A DNA stretch of 16,704 nucleotides from Stenotrophomonas sp. UBA2302 (GCA_002345545.1 DDVW01000014.1:9688-26391); one strand, 5' to 3'; shown: positions 1-6,505, numbered from the stretch's first letter. The notes: generated from the sequence alone by a model not told the origin. A program made the numbers and translations.

Positions 1-309
1 CTGGGACTGATCCTGCTGGACGAATTCGGCGACAAGATCGACGCGCAGAACGCGCGCGCGATCACCGGCTACCTGCGCTCGCTGGGCCTGCAGCTGATGC
101 TGGCCGCGCCCGACACCGCACAGGGTACGCTCTCCGGTGTTCTGGACAGTTACATCGAGCTGTTCCGCGACGGCGACCTGTTGCAGGCCGAGCGCATCGA
201 GGTCACCGAGGCCGCGCGCAGCCTGCTGCTGTCGGACCAGTTCGACCTGCACCCGGAGCTGCTGGCAGCCGAGACCGCACGCATCGAACGCGAGCAGGCC
301 ACGACATGA
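1..309 (+). CDS. jetC: C-terminal end of SMC-like ATPase of a Wadjet system (JetC/MksB-like), partial
   Basis: This reading frame is open from the first base and ends with TGA at 307-309, so only the last 102 residues are seen. The start at base 97 is an internal methionine, not the true start. The segment opens with a hydrophobic Walker B strand, LILLDEFGDKID, followed by a D-loop-like turn. A strand reading LGLQLMLAAP then follows, the arrangement at the C-terminal end of SMC/Rad50-type ATPase heads. In JetC/MksB proteins this half-head ends the polypeptide. Its stop overlaps the start of jetD by 4 nt (ATGA), which indicates translational coupling. In Wadjet systems JetABC form an SMC-like loop-extruding complex that recognises circular plasmid DNA, and JetD cuts it. 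The assignment rests mainly on the jetD neighbour plus the Walker B context. The rest of the protein lies outside the window, so the Wadjet type cannot be determined. Confidence 0.8.
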   Translation: MGLILLDEFGDKIDAQNARAITGYLRSLGLQLMLAAPDTAQGTLSGVLDSYIELFRDGDLLQAERIEVTEAARSLLLSDQFDLHPELLAAETARIEREQATT

Positions 310-1622
310 CCGCAGTACCGGGCCGCGCGGATGACACGCCGGCCCGGCGGGTGTTGCTACGGCTGCTGCGGCGCGCCGAGGCGGCGCTGCTGTCTGGCGA
401 TCCGCGGGCGGCGAGCCTGTCGATGACCGGCAAGCGCGATGGTGCCGAGTATCTGGCTCTCCGTGGGGCGGAAGATTTCGATGCCTTCCACGGTCATATC
501 GCCGTGGCCGAGCGCGCCGGTGCAATCCGTGTCGAGCGTGATCGTCATCGTGGCGACGGTGAGCGCCTGGTGCGCCTTGCCGTGCGCGACATCGCCGCGT
601 TGGCGTGCGAGCTGGGCCTGGAACTGCACGCACAGTGCGTGGCCCGCGCCGAAGCCCTGCTGGCCCCCTGGTGTTGCAGGAGCGACGTGAGTCGCGACGA
701 CGCTTCTGTGGCAATACCCGGCAGCGATCCACTCCGTTCCCGCGGCAATTCCGACAAAGCGGCCACTGCGCCGCGTTTCCCGGTCATTGCGCAGGTGATG
801 GCTGCCTGGCGTGCAGGCCGCAAGGTGCGTGGCTGTGGTCCGGCGGTGGCCGCCGATCTCGCCGATGCGGCACGGGCGGTGCAGGCGCTGCTGGCCGATG
901 CCCGCGGTGAGCGCATCCTGCGCAAGGCCAGCGCCAGCCTGTTTGCCGACAGCAAGCGGCTGGAAGCGCTGACGCCATGGCTGGACCTGCTGGTGAGCGG
1001 CGAAGTTGCCGCCAGCGGCCTTGAGGACGAACAGGTGTGGTCGGCGCTGGGACTGCGCCGGGAGCCGCAGCCGCTGTTGCTGGCCGGACAGGGAACGGTG
1101 GCACTCGATGACGGCAGCTTCCACGTCCTGCCCGCGCGCTGGCTGGGTTTTCCGGTGGATGCGGTGTGCGGCATTTCCACCGCGGTGCGTGCCTTGCTGA
1201 GCATCGAGAACCTGGCCAGTTTCCATGAAGCGGCGGCGCTGCGCGGTGATGCACCGGTGCTGCTGCTGTACACCGGCGGCATGCCGTCACCGGCGTGGCG
1301 CAACGCCTATGCGCGCCTGCTTGATGGACTGCCGGCCACAGCCGCGCTGTACCACTGGGGCGATATCGACCTTGGCGGTTTCCGTATCGCCACCAAGCTG
1401 GCCGAGCAGGCCGGTATGCGATCCCGCGTGCTGCACCCGTGGATGATGGCCCCGGATGAATTGCCCGCTGAAGTCATCGCCGCAGGCGAGGTGCCACCAC
1501 CGGTGCTGCTGGCATCGATGTGCGACTGGGCTTGTCGTGCGGGATGGATGGAATTGGCTGCCGGGCTGCGACGGAGGCCGCTGAAACTGGAACAGGAGCG
1601 CCTGACGCCGCGGCTGCCGTGA
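306..1622 (+). CDS. jetD: Wadjet nuclease subunit JetD (DUF3322/DUF2220, Toprim-like)
   Basis: The protein has 438 residues. The C-terminal half carries the DUF2220 Toprim-like signature: a conserved acidic residue in SIENLASF (E301) and YHWGDIDLGGF with D353 and D355, the metal-binding DxD of a topoisomerase VI-like fold. In JetD this domain cleaves plasmid DNA held by the JetABC SMC complex. The N-terminal half fits the DUF3322 arm domain. The start at 306 overlaps the jetC stop (ATGA), so the two are co-translated. An oddity lies at about residues 123-158. This Ser/Asp/Ala-rich, low-complexity stretch is encoded by DNA that includes the palindrome GCGAC-GTGA-GTCGC and looks like an extragenic repeat rather than protein-selected sequence. 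Removing it would leave about 400 residues, closer to the usual family size as I know it. MksG, the chromosomal homologue, is an alternative name for the same family. Confidence 0.87.
   Translation: MTAVPGRADDTPARRVLLRLLRRAEAALLSGDPRAASLSMTGKRDGAEYLALRGAEDFDAFHGHIAVAERAGAIRVERDRHRGDGERLVRLAVRDIAALACELGLELHAQCVARAEALLAPWCCRSDVSRDDASVAIPGSDPLRSRGNSDKAATAPRFPVIAQVMAAWRAGRKVRGCGPAVAADLADAARAVQALLADARGERILRKASASLFADSKRLEALTPWLDLLVSGEVAASGLEDEQVWSALGLRREPQPLLLAGQGTVALDDGSFHVLPARWLGFPVDAVCGISTAVRALLSIENLASFHEAAALRGDAPVLLLYTGGMPSPAWRNAYARLLDGLPATAALYHWGDIDLGGFRIATKLAEQAGMRSRVLHPWMMAPDELPAEVIAAGEVPPPVLLASMCDWACRAGWMELAAGLRRRPLKLEQERLTPRLP
672..775 (+). repeat. REP-like palindromic insert inside jetD (approximate limits)
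   Basis: The segment GCAGGAGCGACGTGAGTCGC (676-695) holds a perfect 5-bp inverted repeat, 682-686 with 691-695, around the loop GTGA. It resembles the GGAGCGRCnnnAGYCGCGAC repeats scattered between genes in Xanthomonad and pseudomonad genomes. The following bases to about 775 are less G/C-biased at third positions than the surrounding gene, and they encode a low-complexity S/D/A/R stretch. The reading frame stays open throughout. The limits are estimated from the protein side only. Membership in a named repeat family is recalled from general knowledge, not tested. Confidence 0.5.
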
Positions 1623-1668
1623 TCCGGCACGTCCGGCAGGCAAAGTCGCGGACGATCTGTGGCAGCAA

Positions 1669-1691
1669 AAACGCCGGCATTGCCGGCGTTT
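1669..1691 (-). terminator. Intrinsic terminator of gloA, possibly also serving jetD
   Basis: A 10-bp perfect stem, AAACGCCGGC (1669-1678) with GCCGGCGTTT (1682-1691), encloses the loop ATT. On the - strand the stem runs directly into TTTTTGC, a good U-tract for gloA, which ends at 1714. On the + strand the tail is only TTTGCC, so termination of jetD would be weaker. It sits between two converging genes. Confidence 0.85.
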
Positions 1692-1713
1692 GCCTGTACG
1701 GTTCCGGTCCGGC

Positions 1714-2241
1714 TCAGGCGCGCACGGTGTTGGAGATGATCTCCACCCAGTAACCGTCCGGATCCTTGATGAAGGCCAGGCTCTTCATGCGGCCATCGCT
1801 CAGGCGCTTCTGGAACGGCATGCCCAGCTCTTCAAACCGGGCACAGGCCGCTTCCAGCTCCGGCACCGACACGCAGATGTGGCCGAAGCCGCGCGGCTCG
1901 CTGTTGCCGTCGTGGTAGACCGGGCCGTCCTGCGTTTCGGTGCCGTGGTTGTGGGTCAGCTCCAGCACGCCGGGAATACCGGCCATCCACAGCCGACGCT
2001 GCGCATCGTCTTCCGGCACCTGCGTGCCTGCCGGCACATAGGCCAGGAAGTACAGGCTGAACTGGGCATCCGCGAAATCACGCCGGTCGATCAGCGAGAA
2101 ACCCAGCACGCGGGTGTAGAAGTCCAGCGAAGCGGCGATGTCCTTCACGCGCAGCATGGTGTGGTTGAAGACGAAGCCATGGGTTTGCGCCGGCACGCTG
2201 GCGGCGACACCGGGCTGGTCACGCAGGGATGGAAGGCTCAT
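1714..2241 (-). CDS. gloA: Lactoylglutathione lyase (glyoxalase I)
   Basis: The enzyme converts the hemithioacetal of methylglyoxal and glutathione to S-lactoylglutathione in the cytoplasm. The 175-residue protein is a two-module VOC fold. It is closer in sequence and length to the longer eukaryote/pseudomonad form (TMLRVKD, SLDFYTRVLGF) than to the 135-residue E. coli enzyme. The four expected metal ligands are visible as H27, E94, H121 and E167. The first ligand is His, as in Ni-dependent enzymes, where the human protein has Gln. I chose the ATG at 2241 because AAGGAG lies 5 nt upstream (2247-2252). An in-frame ATG at 2274 has no ribosome-binding site and would add 11 unconserved residues. 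The gene stands alone: its own terminator follows, and a hairpin separates it from the copper cluster upstream. Confidence 0.93.
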   Translation of the reverse strand: MSLPSLRDQPGVAASVPAQTHGFVFNHTMLRVKDIAASLDFYTRVLGFSLIDRRDFADAQFSLYFLAYVPAGTQVPEDDAQRRLWMAGIPGVLELTHNHGTETQDGPVYHDGNSEPRGFGHICVSVPELEAACARFEELGMPFQKRLSDGRMKSLAFIKDPDGYWVEIISNTVRA

Positions 2242-2246
2242 GGGGG

Positions 2247-2252
2247 CTCCTT
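2247..2252 (-). promoter_or_regulatory. Shine-Dalgarno site fixing the gloA start
   Basis: AAGGAG on the - strand lies 5 nt before the ATG at 2241. This supports the shorter gloA product over the 186-residue extension. Confidence 0.75.
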
Positions 2253-2282
2253 GATGGGGGAATGCACGCGGCACAGAGCGTC

Positions 2283-2288
2283 ATTTTA
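2283..2288 (-). promoter_or_regulatory. Candidate -10 element for gloA
   Basis: TAAAAT on the - strand lies about 40 nt upstream of the gloA ATG. No convincing -35 hexamer sits 16-18 bp further upstream, so the call rests on the -10 match and its position alone. Confidence 0.35.
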
Positions 2289-2308
2289 CGTGCGCCGCCA
2301 GGCAGCCG

Positions 2309-2339
2309 GATGACGGCGGCCGTAACCGCCGCCGTCATC
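2309..2339. other. Strong intergenic hairpin between the DUF411 gene and gloA
   Basis: GATGACGGCGGC (2309-2320) pairs perfectly over 12 bp with GCCGCCGTCATC (2328-2339) around a 7-nt loop. It begins 7 bp after the DUF411 stop codon. No U-tract follows on either strand, so it is not a classical intrinsic terminator. It may act as a 3' RNA-stabilising stem or a Rho-assisted end. Confidence 0.7.
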
Positions 2340-2346
2340 GCCCGTT

Positions 2347-2886
2347 TCAGGGATGCTGCGAAAACGGCGTGATGTTGCCGTCTTCAGCCAGCAGGCCCAC
2401 GGTGAACGGCTGGCGGTGGCCATCCGGCGATTCCATGCCCGGCGAGCCGACCGGCATGCCCGGCAGCACCAGCCCGCGCGCCTTCGGGCGTTCGGCCAGC
2501 AGCTTGCGGATATCGGCAACCGGCACGTGGCCTTCGACCACGTAGCCGTCGATCTCCGCGGTGTGGCAGGAGTACATGCCCTCGCCGATACCCAGGCGCT
2601 GCTTCACCGCGAGCATGTCGCGGGTGTCATGGATCTCCACCGGGAAGCCGGCGGCCTGCATGTGCGCGGCCCAACCGCTGCAGCACCCGCAGTCGGGATC
2701 CTTGTGCACCTTCACCACCGGCAGGGCTGGCGATGCCGGTGCGACGCTGGACGCCACCGGTGCTGGCGCCACTGTGGCAGCTGCAGCTGCAGCGGAGCCG
2801 GCCGGGGTCGCGTTGCAGGCGCTGACCAGCAGTGTGCCGGCGGCCAGCAGCAGCGCATGGAATGAGGTTTTCGACTGGATTTTCAT
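2347..2886 (-). CDS. DUF411 metal-binding lipoprotein of the copper cluster
   Basis: The protein has 179 residues. The N-terminus is a lipoprotein signal peptide, with a hydrophobic stretch from about residue 10 and the lipobox LVSAC (Cys24). An Ala/Pro-rich linker to about residue 55 follows. The DUF411 core starts at VVKVHKDPDCGCCSGW, with Cys66, Cys68 and Cys69, and continues with YSCHTA and VEGHVP, conserved elements of that family. DUF411 proteins are often found beside copper-resistance genes and are thought to bind or transfer metal, but no reaction is established. The ATG at 2886 is preferred because AAGGA lies about 9 nt upstream and the signal peptide then starts with MKIQSK; the ORF extends 9 residues further upstream. 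The gene lies 125 bp after copB on the same strand, so it may share copper-inducible expression, although a terminator-like hairpin intervenes. Confidence 0.88.
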   Translation of the reverse strand: MKIQSKTSFHALLLAAGTLLVSACNATPAGSAAAAAATVAPAPVASSVAPASPALPVVKVHKDPDCGCCSGWAAHMQAAGFPVEIHDTRDMLAVKQRLGIGEGMYSCHTAEIDGYVVEGHVPVADIRKLLAERPKARGLVLPGMPVGSPGMESPDGHRQPFTVGLLAEDGNITPFSQHP

Positions 2887-2944
2887 TGTGTCCGTTTCCT
2901 TGCGAAGGGCCACACCGGCCCGGTGGCGATGTGGCGGAGAGCAC

Positions 2945-2966
2945 CGGGCAAGGGCGCCCGTGCCCG
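2945..2966. other. Hairpin between copB and the DUF411 gene
   Basis: CGGGCA (2945-2950) pairs with TGCCCG (2961-2966). The inner palindrome GGGCGCCC (2952-2959) extends the structure. No U-tract follows. Its role is unknown; it could contribute to partial termination or RNA processing between the two cistrons. Confidence 0.45.
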
Positions 2967-2977
2967 AGGAGAAACAT

Positions 2978-3003
2978 GCGGACAGGCCGGTTGACGTGTC
3001 CGC
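2978..3003 (-). terminator. Possible terminator after copB
   Basis: A 7-bp perfect stem, GCGGACA (2978-2984) with TGTCCGC (2997-3003), begins 8 bp past the copB stop on the - strand. It is followed by ATGTTTCTCC. The loop is long (12 nt) and the U-tract is short, so it is probably a leaky terminator or attenuator. Confidence 0.4.
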
Positions 3004-3011
3004 GAGGGGGA

Positions 3012-4115
3012 TCAGAACCAGAGGCGCACGCCGGCAACCCAGCGCGACTCGCTGACGGCTGCTCCGGCATCGCGGTGCAGGTCGGCGGTATTGCCGTACA
3101 CGCGTTCATGGACAAAGCCCACATACGGCGCGAAGCGTCGGGTGATCTCGTAGCGCAGGCGCAGGCCCGCTTCCACGCTGCTCAGGCCCTTGCCCACGCC
3201 GCGCTGCGGATCGTCATCGGCGACCAGGTTGGCCTCGACCACCGGCTGCAGGATCAGCCGGTTGGTCAGCAGCACGTCGTACTCGGCTTCAACGACCAGC
3301 TCGGCCTTGCGCGTGCCGCCGAGGTAGGCCATCGCCGATACCTCGAACTTGTACGGCGCCATGCCCTGGAAGCCGACCGCCGCGCGGGTCAGATCCGGAC
3401 TGTCGCGACCGTTGTCGTGACGCACGCCGGCCACGAAGTCCCACCACGGCGAGATCGCGCGGCCGTACAGCGCATCGGCCGACCAGTCCTGCACGCGGCT
3501 CTCGCTGCGCTCACCTTCACTGCGCAGCCACAGCCGGTGGATGTCACCGCCAAACCACGAGTCGATGCCCCAGGTCTGGCCGCTGCCATGCGCGTTGTCC
3601 CAGGCTTCCAGATGGTCGAACACCACCAGGCTGTTGAAGGCCGGCGCGTGCTCCATCGCGTGCGGCGCGAGGGTCGGGAACGCGGCGGCGAAATCCTCGG
3701 CGGTAGGCGCCGGAACCGGTTCGCGTGGTGTGGCGCTGGCGGGGAGGTCGGGTGTGCGGTGGCTGGTGTGTGGACCACTCTTGGCCGCTGGCATGGTGTG
3801 CCCGACATGCGGCTCCGGGTCATGCGCACTGTGGCCCATTACGCCCATGTCGTGACCGGCATGGGGATCGGTTTTCGTCGCCGGCATGCTGTGGCCAGCA
3901 TGCGGATCGGAGTCGTGGGCGCTGTGATCCATCGCCGCCATGTCATGGCCCGCATGCGGGTCGTCCTTCGCCGTCGGTATGTGATGTCCGGCATGGGCGT
4001 CGTGTGCGCCGGCCTTGGTTTTGGGCTTGGCATGGCCGGCATGCGGATCCTGGGCGAAGGCGGTGCCGGTTGCGCTCAGGGCGAGGATCAGCAGGGAACG
4101 GGAAAGCGTCTTCAT
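3012..4115 (-). CDS. copB: Outer-membrane copper resistance protein CopB
   Basis: The protein has 367 residues. A Sec signal peptide (residues 1-21, ending AFA) precedes a His/Met-rich metal-binding region from about residue 23 to 119. That region consists of repeated DPHAGH-type blocks with intervening HDM, MDHSAHD and SMPATK elements. From about residue 150 the sequence matches the CopB family: EAWDNAHGSGQTWGIDSWFGGD, then alternating amphipathic strands, ending in VRLWF. The terminal Phe is typical of outer-membrane beta-barrels. CopB is thought to bind or sequester copper at the outer membrane together with periplasmic CopA. The ATG at 4115 overlaps the copA stop (ATGA) and gives a clean signal peptide. 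The longer ORF start at 4295 lies inside copA and is rejected. The repeat region has two 93-bp tandem units plus a shortened one, so its length probably varies between strains. Confidence 0.94.
   Translation of the reverse strand: MKTLSRSLLILALSATGTAFAQDPHAGHAKPKTKAGAHDAHAGHHIPTAKDDPHAGHDMAAMDHSAHDSDPHAGHSMPATKTDPHAGHDMGVMGHSAHDPEPHVGHTMPAAKSGPHTSHRTPDLPASATPREPVPAPTAEDFAAAFPTLAPHAMEHAPAFNSLVVFDHLEAWDNAHGSGQTWGIDSWFGGDIHRLWLRSEGERSESRVQDWSADALYGRAISPWWDFVAGVRHDNGRDSPDLTRAAVGFQGMAPYKFEVSAMAYLGGTRKAELVVEAEYDVLLTNRLILQPVVEANLVADDDPQRGVGKGLSSVEAGLRLRYEITRRFAPYVGFVHERVYGNTADLHRDAGAAVSESRWVAGVRLWF
3777..4049 (-). repeat. 93-bp tandem repeats encoding His/Met-rich copper-binding units in copB
   Basis: Two 31-codon units (3870-3962 and 3777-3869) share the pattern DPHAGHDM..M.HSAHD, then a second D/EPH.GH, then .MPA.K. 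They are preceded by a 29-codon degenerate unit (3963-4049). The repeat is visible in the protein and, with drift, in the DNA. Confidence 0.85.
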
Positions 4116-5857
4116 GCCTCGATCCTCACTTCGCGCATCATCCCCGCTTCCATGTGGTAGAGCAGGTGGCAGTGGAAGGCCCAGCGGCCCAGCGCGTCGG
4201 CACGCACGCGGTAGCTGCGGCGGGTGCCCGGCGGCATGTCGATGGTGTGCTTGCGCAGCTGGAACTGGCCGTCGGCGTTCTCCAGGTCGCTCCATACGCC
4301 GTGCAGGTGGATCGGGTGCTGCATCATCGTGTCGTTGACCAGCACGATGCGCATGCGCTCACCGTAGTTCAGCCTGATCGGCTCGGCACCGCCGAACGGG
4401 ATGCCGTCGAAGTTCCAGGCGAACTTCTCCATGTGCCCGGTCAGGTGCAGCTCGATCTCGCGACCGGGCTCGCGGCCATCGGGGTCCTCGAACAGCGAGT
4501 GCATCGCGCCGTAGGTCAGCACCTTGCGGCCGTTGCCGCGCAGGCCGATGCCTGGATCGTCCAGCTTCGGTTCGCTGGCTGCAGTCTGCATGTCCACCAG
4601 CGGATTGCCGGTTTCGCTGTCCGGATGCTTCGGTGCCTTGTCACCACCACCGTGACCCATGTGCGCACCGCAGCCACCTTCCATGCCGGCGTGACCGCCC
4701 ATGTCATGGCCCATGTCGCCCATGGTCAGCAGCGGACGCGGATCCAGCTGCGGGATCGGCGCCTGCAGGCCGTGGCGCACCGCCAGCGTGCCGCAGGCAT
4801 AGCCGGTGCGGCCCATGTCCTGGGCGAACACGGTGAACGCGTCCTGGCCGGTGGGCTCGACGATCACATCGAACGTCTCGGCCGGCGCGATGCGGAATTC
4901 GTCGATGCTGACCGGGTGGATGTACTGGCCGTCGGCGGCCACCACCGTCATCTTCAGGCCGGGAATACGCACATCGAAGTAGGTCATCGAGGCGCCGTTG
5001 ATGAAGCGCAGCAGCACCTTCTCGCCACTGCGGAACAGCCCGGTCCAGTTGCCGGCCGGCGCGGTGCCGTTCATCAGGTAGGTGTAGGTGTGGGCGTTGA
5101 TGTCGGAGATGTCCGAGGGCGTCATCCGCATGCGGCCCCACATGCCACGGTCGCTCAGCGTCTCGCGCAGGCCGTCCTTGCGCGCATCGCGCAGGAAGTC
5201 ACCGACCGTGCGCTGGTAGGTGTTGTCGTGCATGGCCATCTTCTTCATGCGCCGGTGCAGCGCATTGACGTCCATGTCGGTCCAGTCCGAGAGCATGACC
5301 ACGTGCTCGTGGTCGAAGTGATAGGGCGGCGGCGCCAGCGGGTCGATGATCAGCGGGCCGTACAAGCCGGCCTGCTCCTGGAACAGCGAATGGCTGTGGT
5401 ACCAGTAGGTGCCCGACTGCTTGAGCTGGAAGCGGTAGTGGTAGGCCTCGCCCGGCGCGATGCCGTTGAAGCTCAGGCCCGGCACGCCGTCCATGTTGGC
5501 CGGCAGCAGGATGCCGTGCCAGTGGATGGAGGTGATCTCGTCGCTGAGCGTGTTGGCCACACGCAGATTCACCGTATCGCCCTCGCGCAGGCGCAGGATC
5601 GGCGCCGGCAGGGAGCCATTGACGGTGATGGCGCTGCGCGTGCGGCCGGTGAAATTGACCGCCGAACGGCCGATGGCAAGGCTCAGCTCAGTGCCGCGCA
5701 GCTCGGTACCCGGTACGGCCATGGCCGCAGTTGACGCCAGCGCGCTGGGAATGCGTCCCAGGCCGGCACCGGCGACTACCCCGCCCAGCGCCAGGCCCTG
5801 GACGAAGCGGCGTCGCGACAGCGTCGAGCGCGGGTCGGAAAGGAAATCGGATGACAT
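4112..5857 (-). CDS. copA: Periplasmic multicopper oxidase CopA
   Basis: The protein has 581 residues, the usual size for CopA of the copper-resistance family. A twin-arginine signal is present (SRRRFVQG, RRR at 15-17, then a hydrophobic stretch ending SALA about residue 41), so the folded enzyme is exported by Tat. Copper motifs are complete: HWHG (112-115), YHSH (153-156), HPIHLH (514-519) and HCHLLYH (562-568) with Met573. The type 1 site is therefore His514, Cys563, His568 and Met573, and the rest form the trinuclear cluster. A Met/His-rich insert (TMGDMGHDMGGHAGM and onward) probably binds extra Cu(I). CopA oxidises and sequesters periplasmic copper. The ATG at 5857 has GGGAG about 7 nt upstream and places the Tat motif near the N-terminus; the 39-residue extension to 5974 is not protein-like. 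The stop overlaps copB by 4 nt, and copL lies 123 bp upstream on the same strand. Confidence 0.96.
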   Translation of the reverse strand: MSSDFLSDPRSTLSRRRFVQGLALGGVVAGAGLGRIPSALASTAAMAVPGTELRGTELSLAIGRSAVNFTGRTRSAITVNGSLPAPILRLREGDTVNLRVANTLSDEITSIHWHGILLPANMDGVPGLSFNGIAPGEAYHYRFQLKQSGTYWYHSHSLFQEQAGLYGPLIIDPLAPPPYHFDHEHVVMLSDWTDMDVNALHRRMKKMAMHDNTYQRTVGDFLRDARKDGLRETLSDRGMWGRMRMTPSDISDINAHTYTYLMNGTAPAGNWTGLFRSGEKVLLRFINGASMTYFDVRIPGLKMTVVAADGQYIHPVSIDEFRIAPAETFDVIVEPTGQDAFTVFAQDMGRTGYACGTLAVRHGLQAPIPQLDPRPLLTMGDMGHDMGGHAGMEGGCGAHMGHGGGDKAPKHPDSETGNPLVDMQTAASEPKLDDPGIGLRGNGRKVLTYGAMHSLFEDPDGREPGREIELHLTGHMEKFAWNFDGIPFGGAEPIRLNYGERMRIVLVNDTMMQHPIHLHGVWSDLENADGQFQLRKHTIDMPPGTRRSYRVRADALGRWAFHCHLLYHMEAGMMREVRIEA

Positions 5858-5925
5858 TGGAAACTCCCGGCCATGCACGGGCGATACGCTGCGCCACGGC
5901 ATGGCTTGAACAGATCGGGGAAGCA

Positions 5926-5942
5926 CCATGGCGCGGCCATGG
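5926..5942 (-). promoter_or_regulatory. Hairpin in the copL-copA spacer
   Basis: CCATGGC (5926-5932) pairs with GCCATGG (5936-5942) around GCG, about 70 nt upstream of copA. The 123-bp spacer has no other gene. The stem could affect copA expression from a copL-copA transcript, but nothing here shows that it does. Confidence 0.3.
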
Positions 5943-5980
5943 CACGGGTCTGCGTGCGGCGCAGGACGCGCCACGGGAGA

Positions 5981-6373
5981 TTAGGCGATGGGAGGCCGGT
6001 TGAGCTGGCCCGGTGCCACGCCATGGCGGTAGGGCACCGACGGTACCGGCTGCAGGTTGTGGCGCAGCGCGCCCAGACGGGTCATCGCCATGGCCGGCAG
6101 CATGTTGCAGTGTTGCTTGCAGTCGCAGTGGTTGCCGTCGCCACAGGGCGAAGGTGCCTGCCCGCCAGCATCCGCATCGCACTGCATGCCGAGGTCCTGA
6201 TGGCAGCAATCATGCGTGCCGTCACCGCTTTCCTGGGCCATGGCCTGCATCGGCACGGCCATCGCTGTTGCAGACCAGGCCGAACCGACCGCGGTGGCGA
6301 TCAGGGACAGGCACAGCAGCAGGGTCAGCAGGATGCGCAGCACGGGTCGGGTCCGGAAACAGACCTGAACCAT
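5981..6373 (-). CDS. copL: CopL, Cys/His-rich copper-responsive regulator of copAB
   Basis: The protein has 130 residues. A hydrophobic segment at residues 10-30 (VLRILLTLLLCLSLIATAVG) looks like a signal peptide or single membrane anchor. It is followed by a Met-rich stretch and a dense Cys/His region, with HDCCHQD, MQCDAD, SPCGDGNHCDCKQHC, which could bind several copper ions. Size, composition and position directly upstream of copA match CopL of Xanthomonas and Stenotrophomonas, where copL is required for copper-induced expression of copAB; how it acts is not settled. The start is uncertain. ATG at 6373 and an in-frame ATG at 6388 both lack a strong ribosome-binding site, and I use 6373 because the basic N-region then leads straight into the hydrophobic segment. 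The reading frame remains open much further upstream, but that part is antisense to the PLP-enzyme gene and is not real. Confidence 0.82.
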   Translation of the reverse strand: MVQVCFRTRPVLRILLTLLLCLSLIATAVGSAWSATAMAVPMQAMAQESGDGTHDCCHQDLGMQCDADAGGQAPSPCGDGNHCDCKQHCNMLPAMAMTRLGALRHNLQPVPSVPYRHGVAPGQLNRPPIA

Positions 6374-6409
6374 ACCACCGGCGGGCATGCAGCGGACTGA
6401 ACGGTACGG

Positions 6410-6419
6410 CTTTGCAAAG
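6410..6419. promoter_or_regulatory. Palindrome CTTTGCAAAG upstream of copL
   Basis: This perfect 10-bp palindrome lies 37 bp upstream of the copL ATG, in the 132-bp spacer shared with the divergent PLP-enzyme gene. Its position suits an operator for copL. No copper regulator gene is present in the window to match it to. Confidence 0.3.
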
Positions 6420-6469
6420 GCGCGCAAGTGTGATGCCTGCCACCTCCGGCCGCTGTTTCCCGCAGCCGG

Positions 6470-6475
6470 TAGAAT
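6470..6475 (+). promoter_or_regulatory. Candidate -10 for the PLP-enzyme gene
   Basis: TAGAAT followed by CAGGA lies 30 bp upstream of the ATG at 6506. No good -35 hexamer is visible. The TAGAATCRGG pattern recurs at two other gene starts in this window. Confidence 0.45.
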
Positions 6476-6505
6476 CAGGACATTCCTCTGACCAAGTGGC
6501 GATCC

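Noticed and set aside
97..309. Stand-alone 70-residue protein starting at 97
   Set aside because: The frame is open back to base 1 and the upstream residues form a Walker B strand, so this is the tail of a larger ATPase.
3725..5734. 669-codon + strand open frame opposite copA and copB
   Set aside because: It is the high-GC shadow of copA/copB. The His/Val/Ala-rich composition follows from reverse-complemented codons, and there is no ribosome-binding site or domain.
5858..5974. N-terminal extension of CopA to the ATG at 5974
   Set aside because: It would bury the Tat signal 39 residues in, has no ribosome-binding site, and covers the copL-copA spacer with its hairpin.
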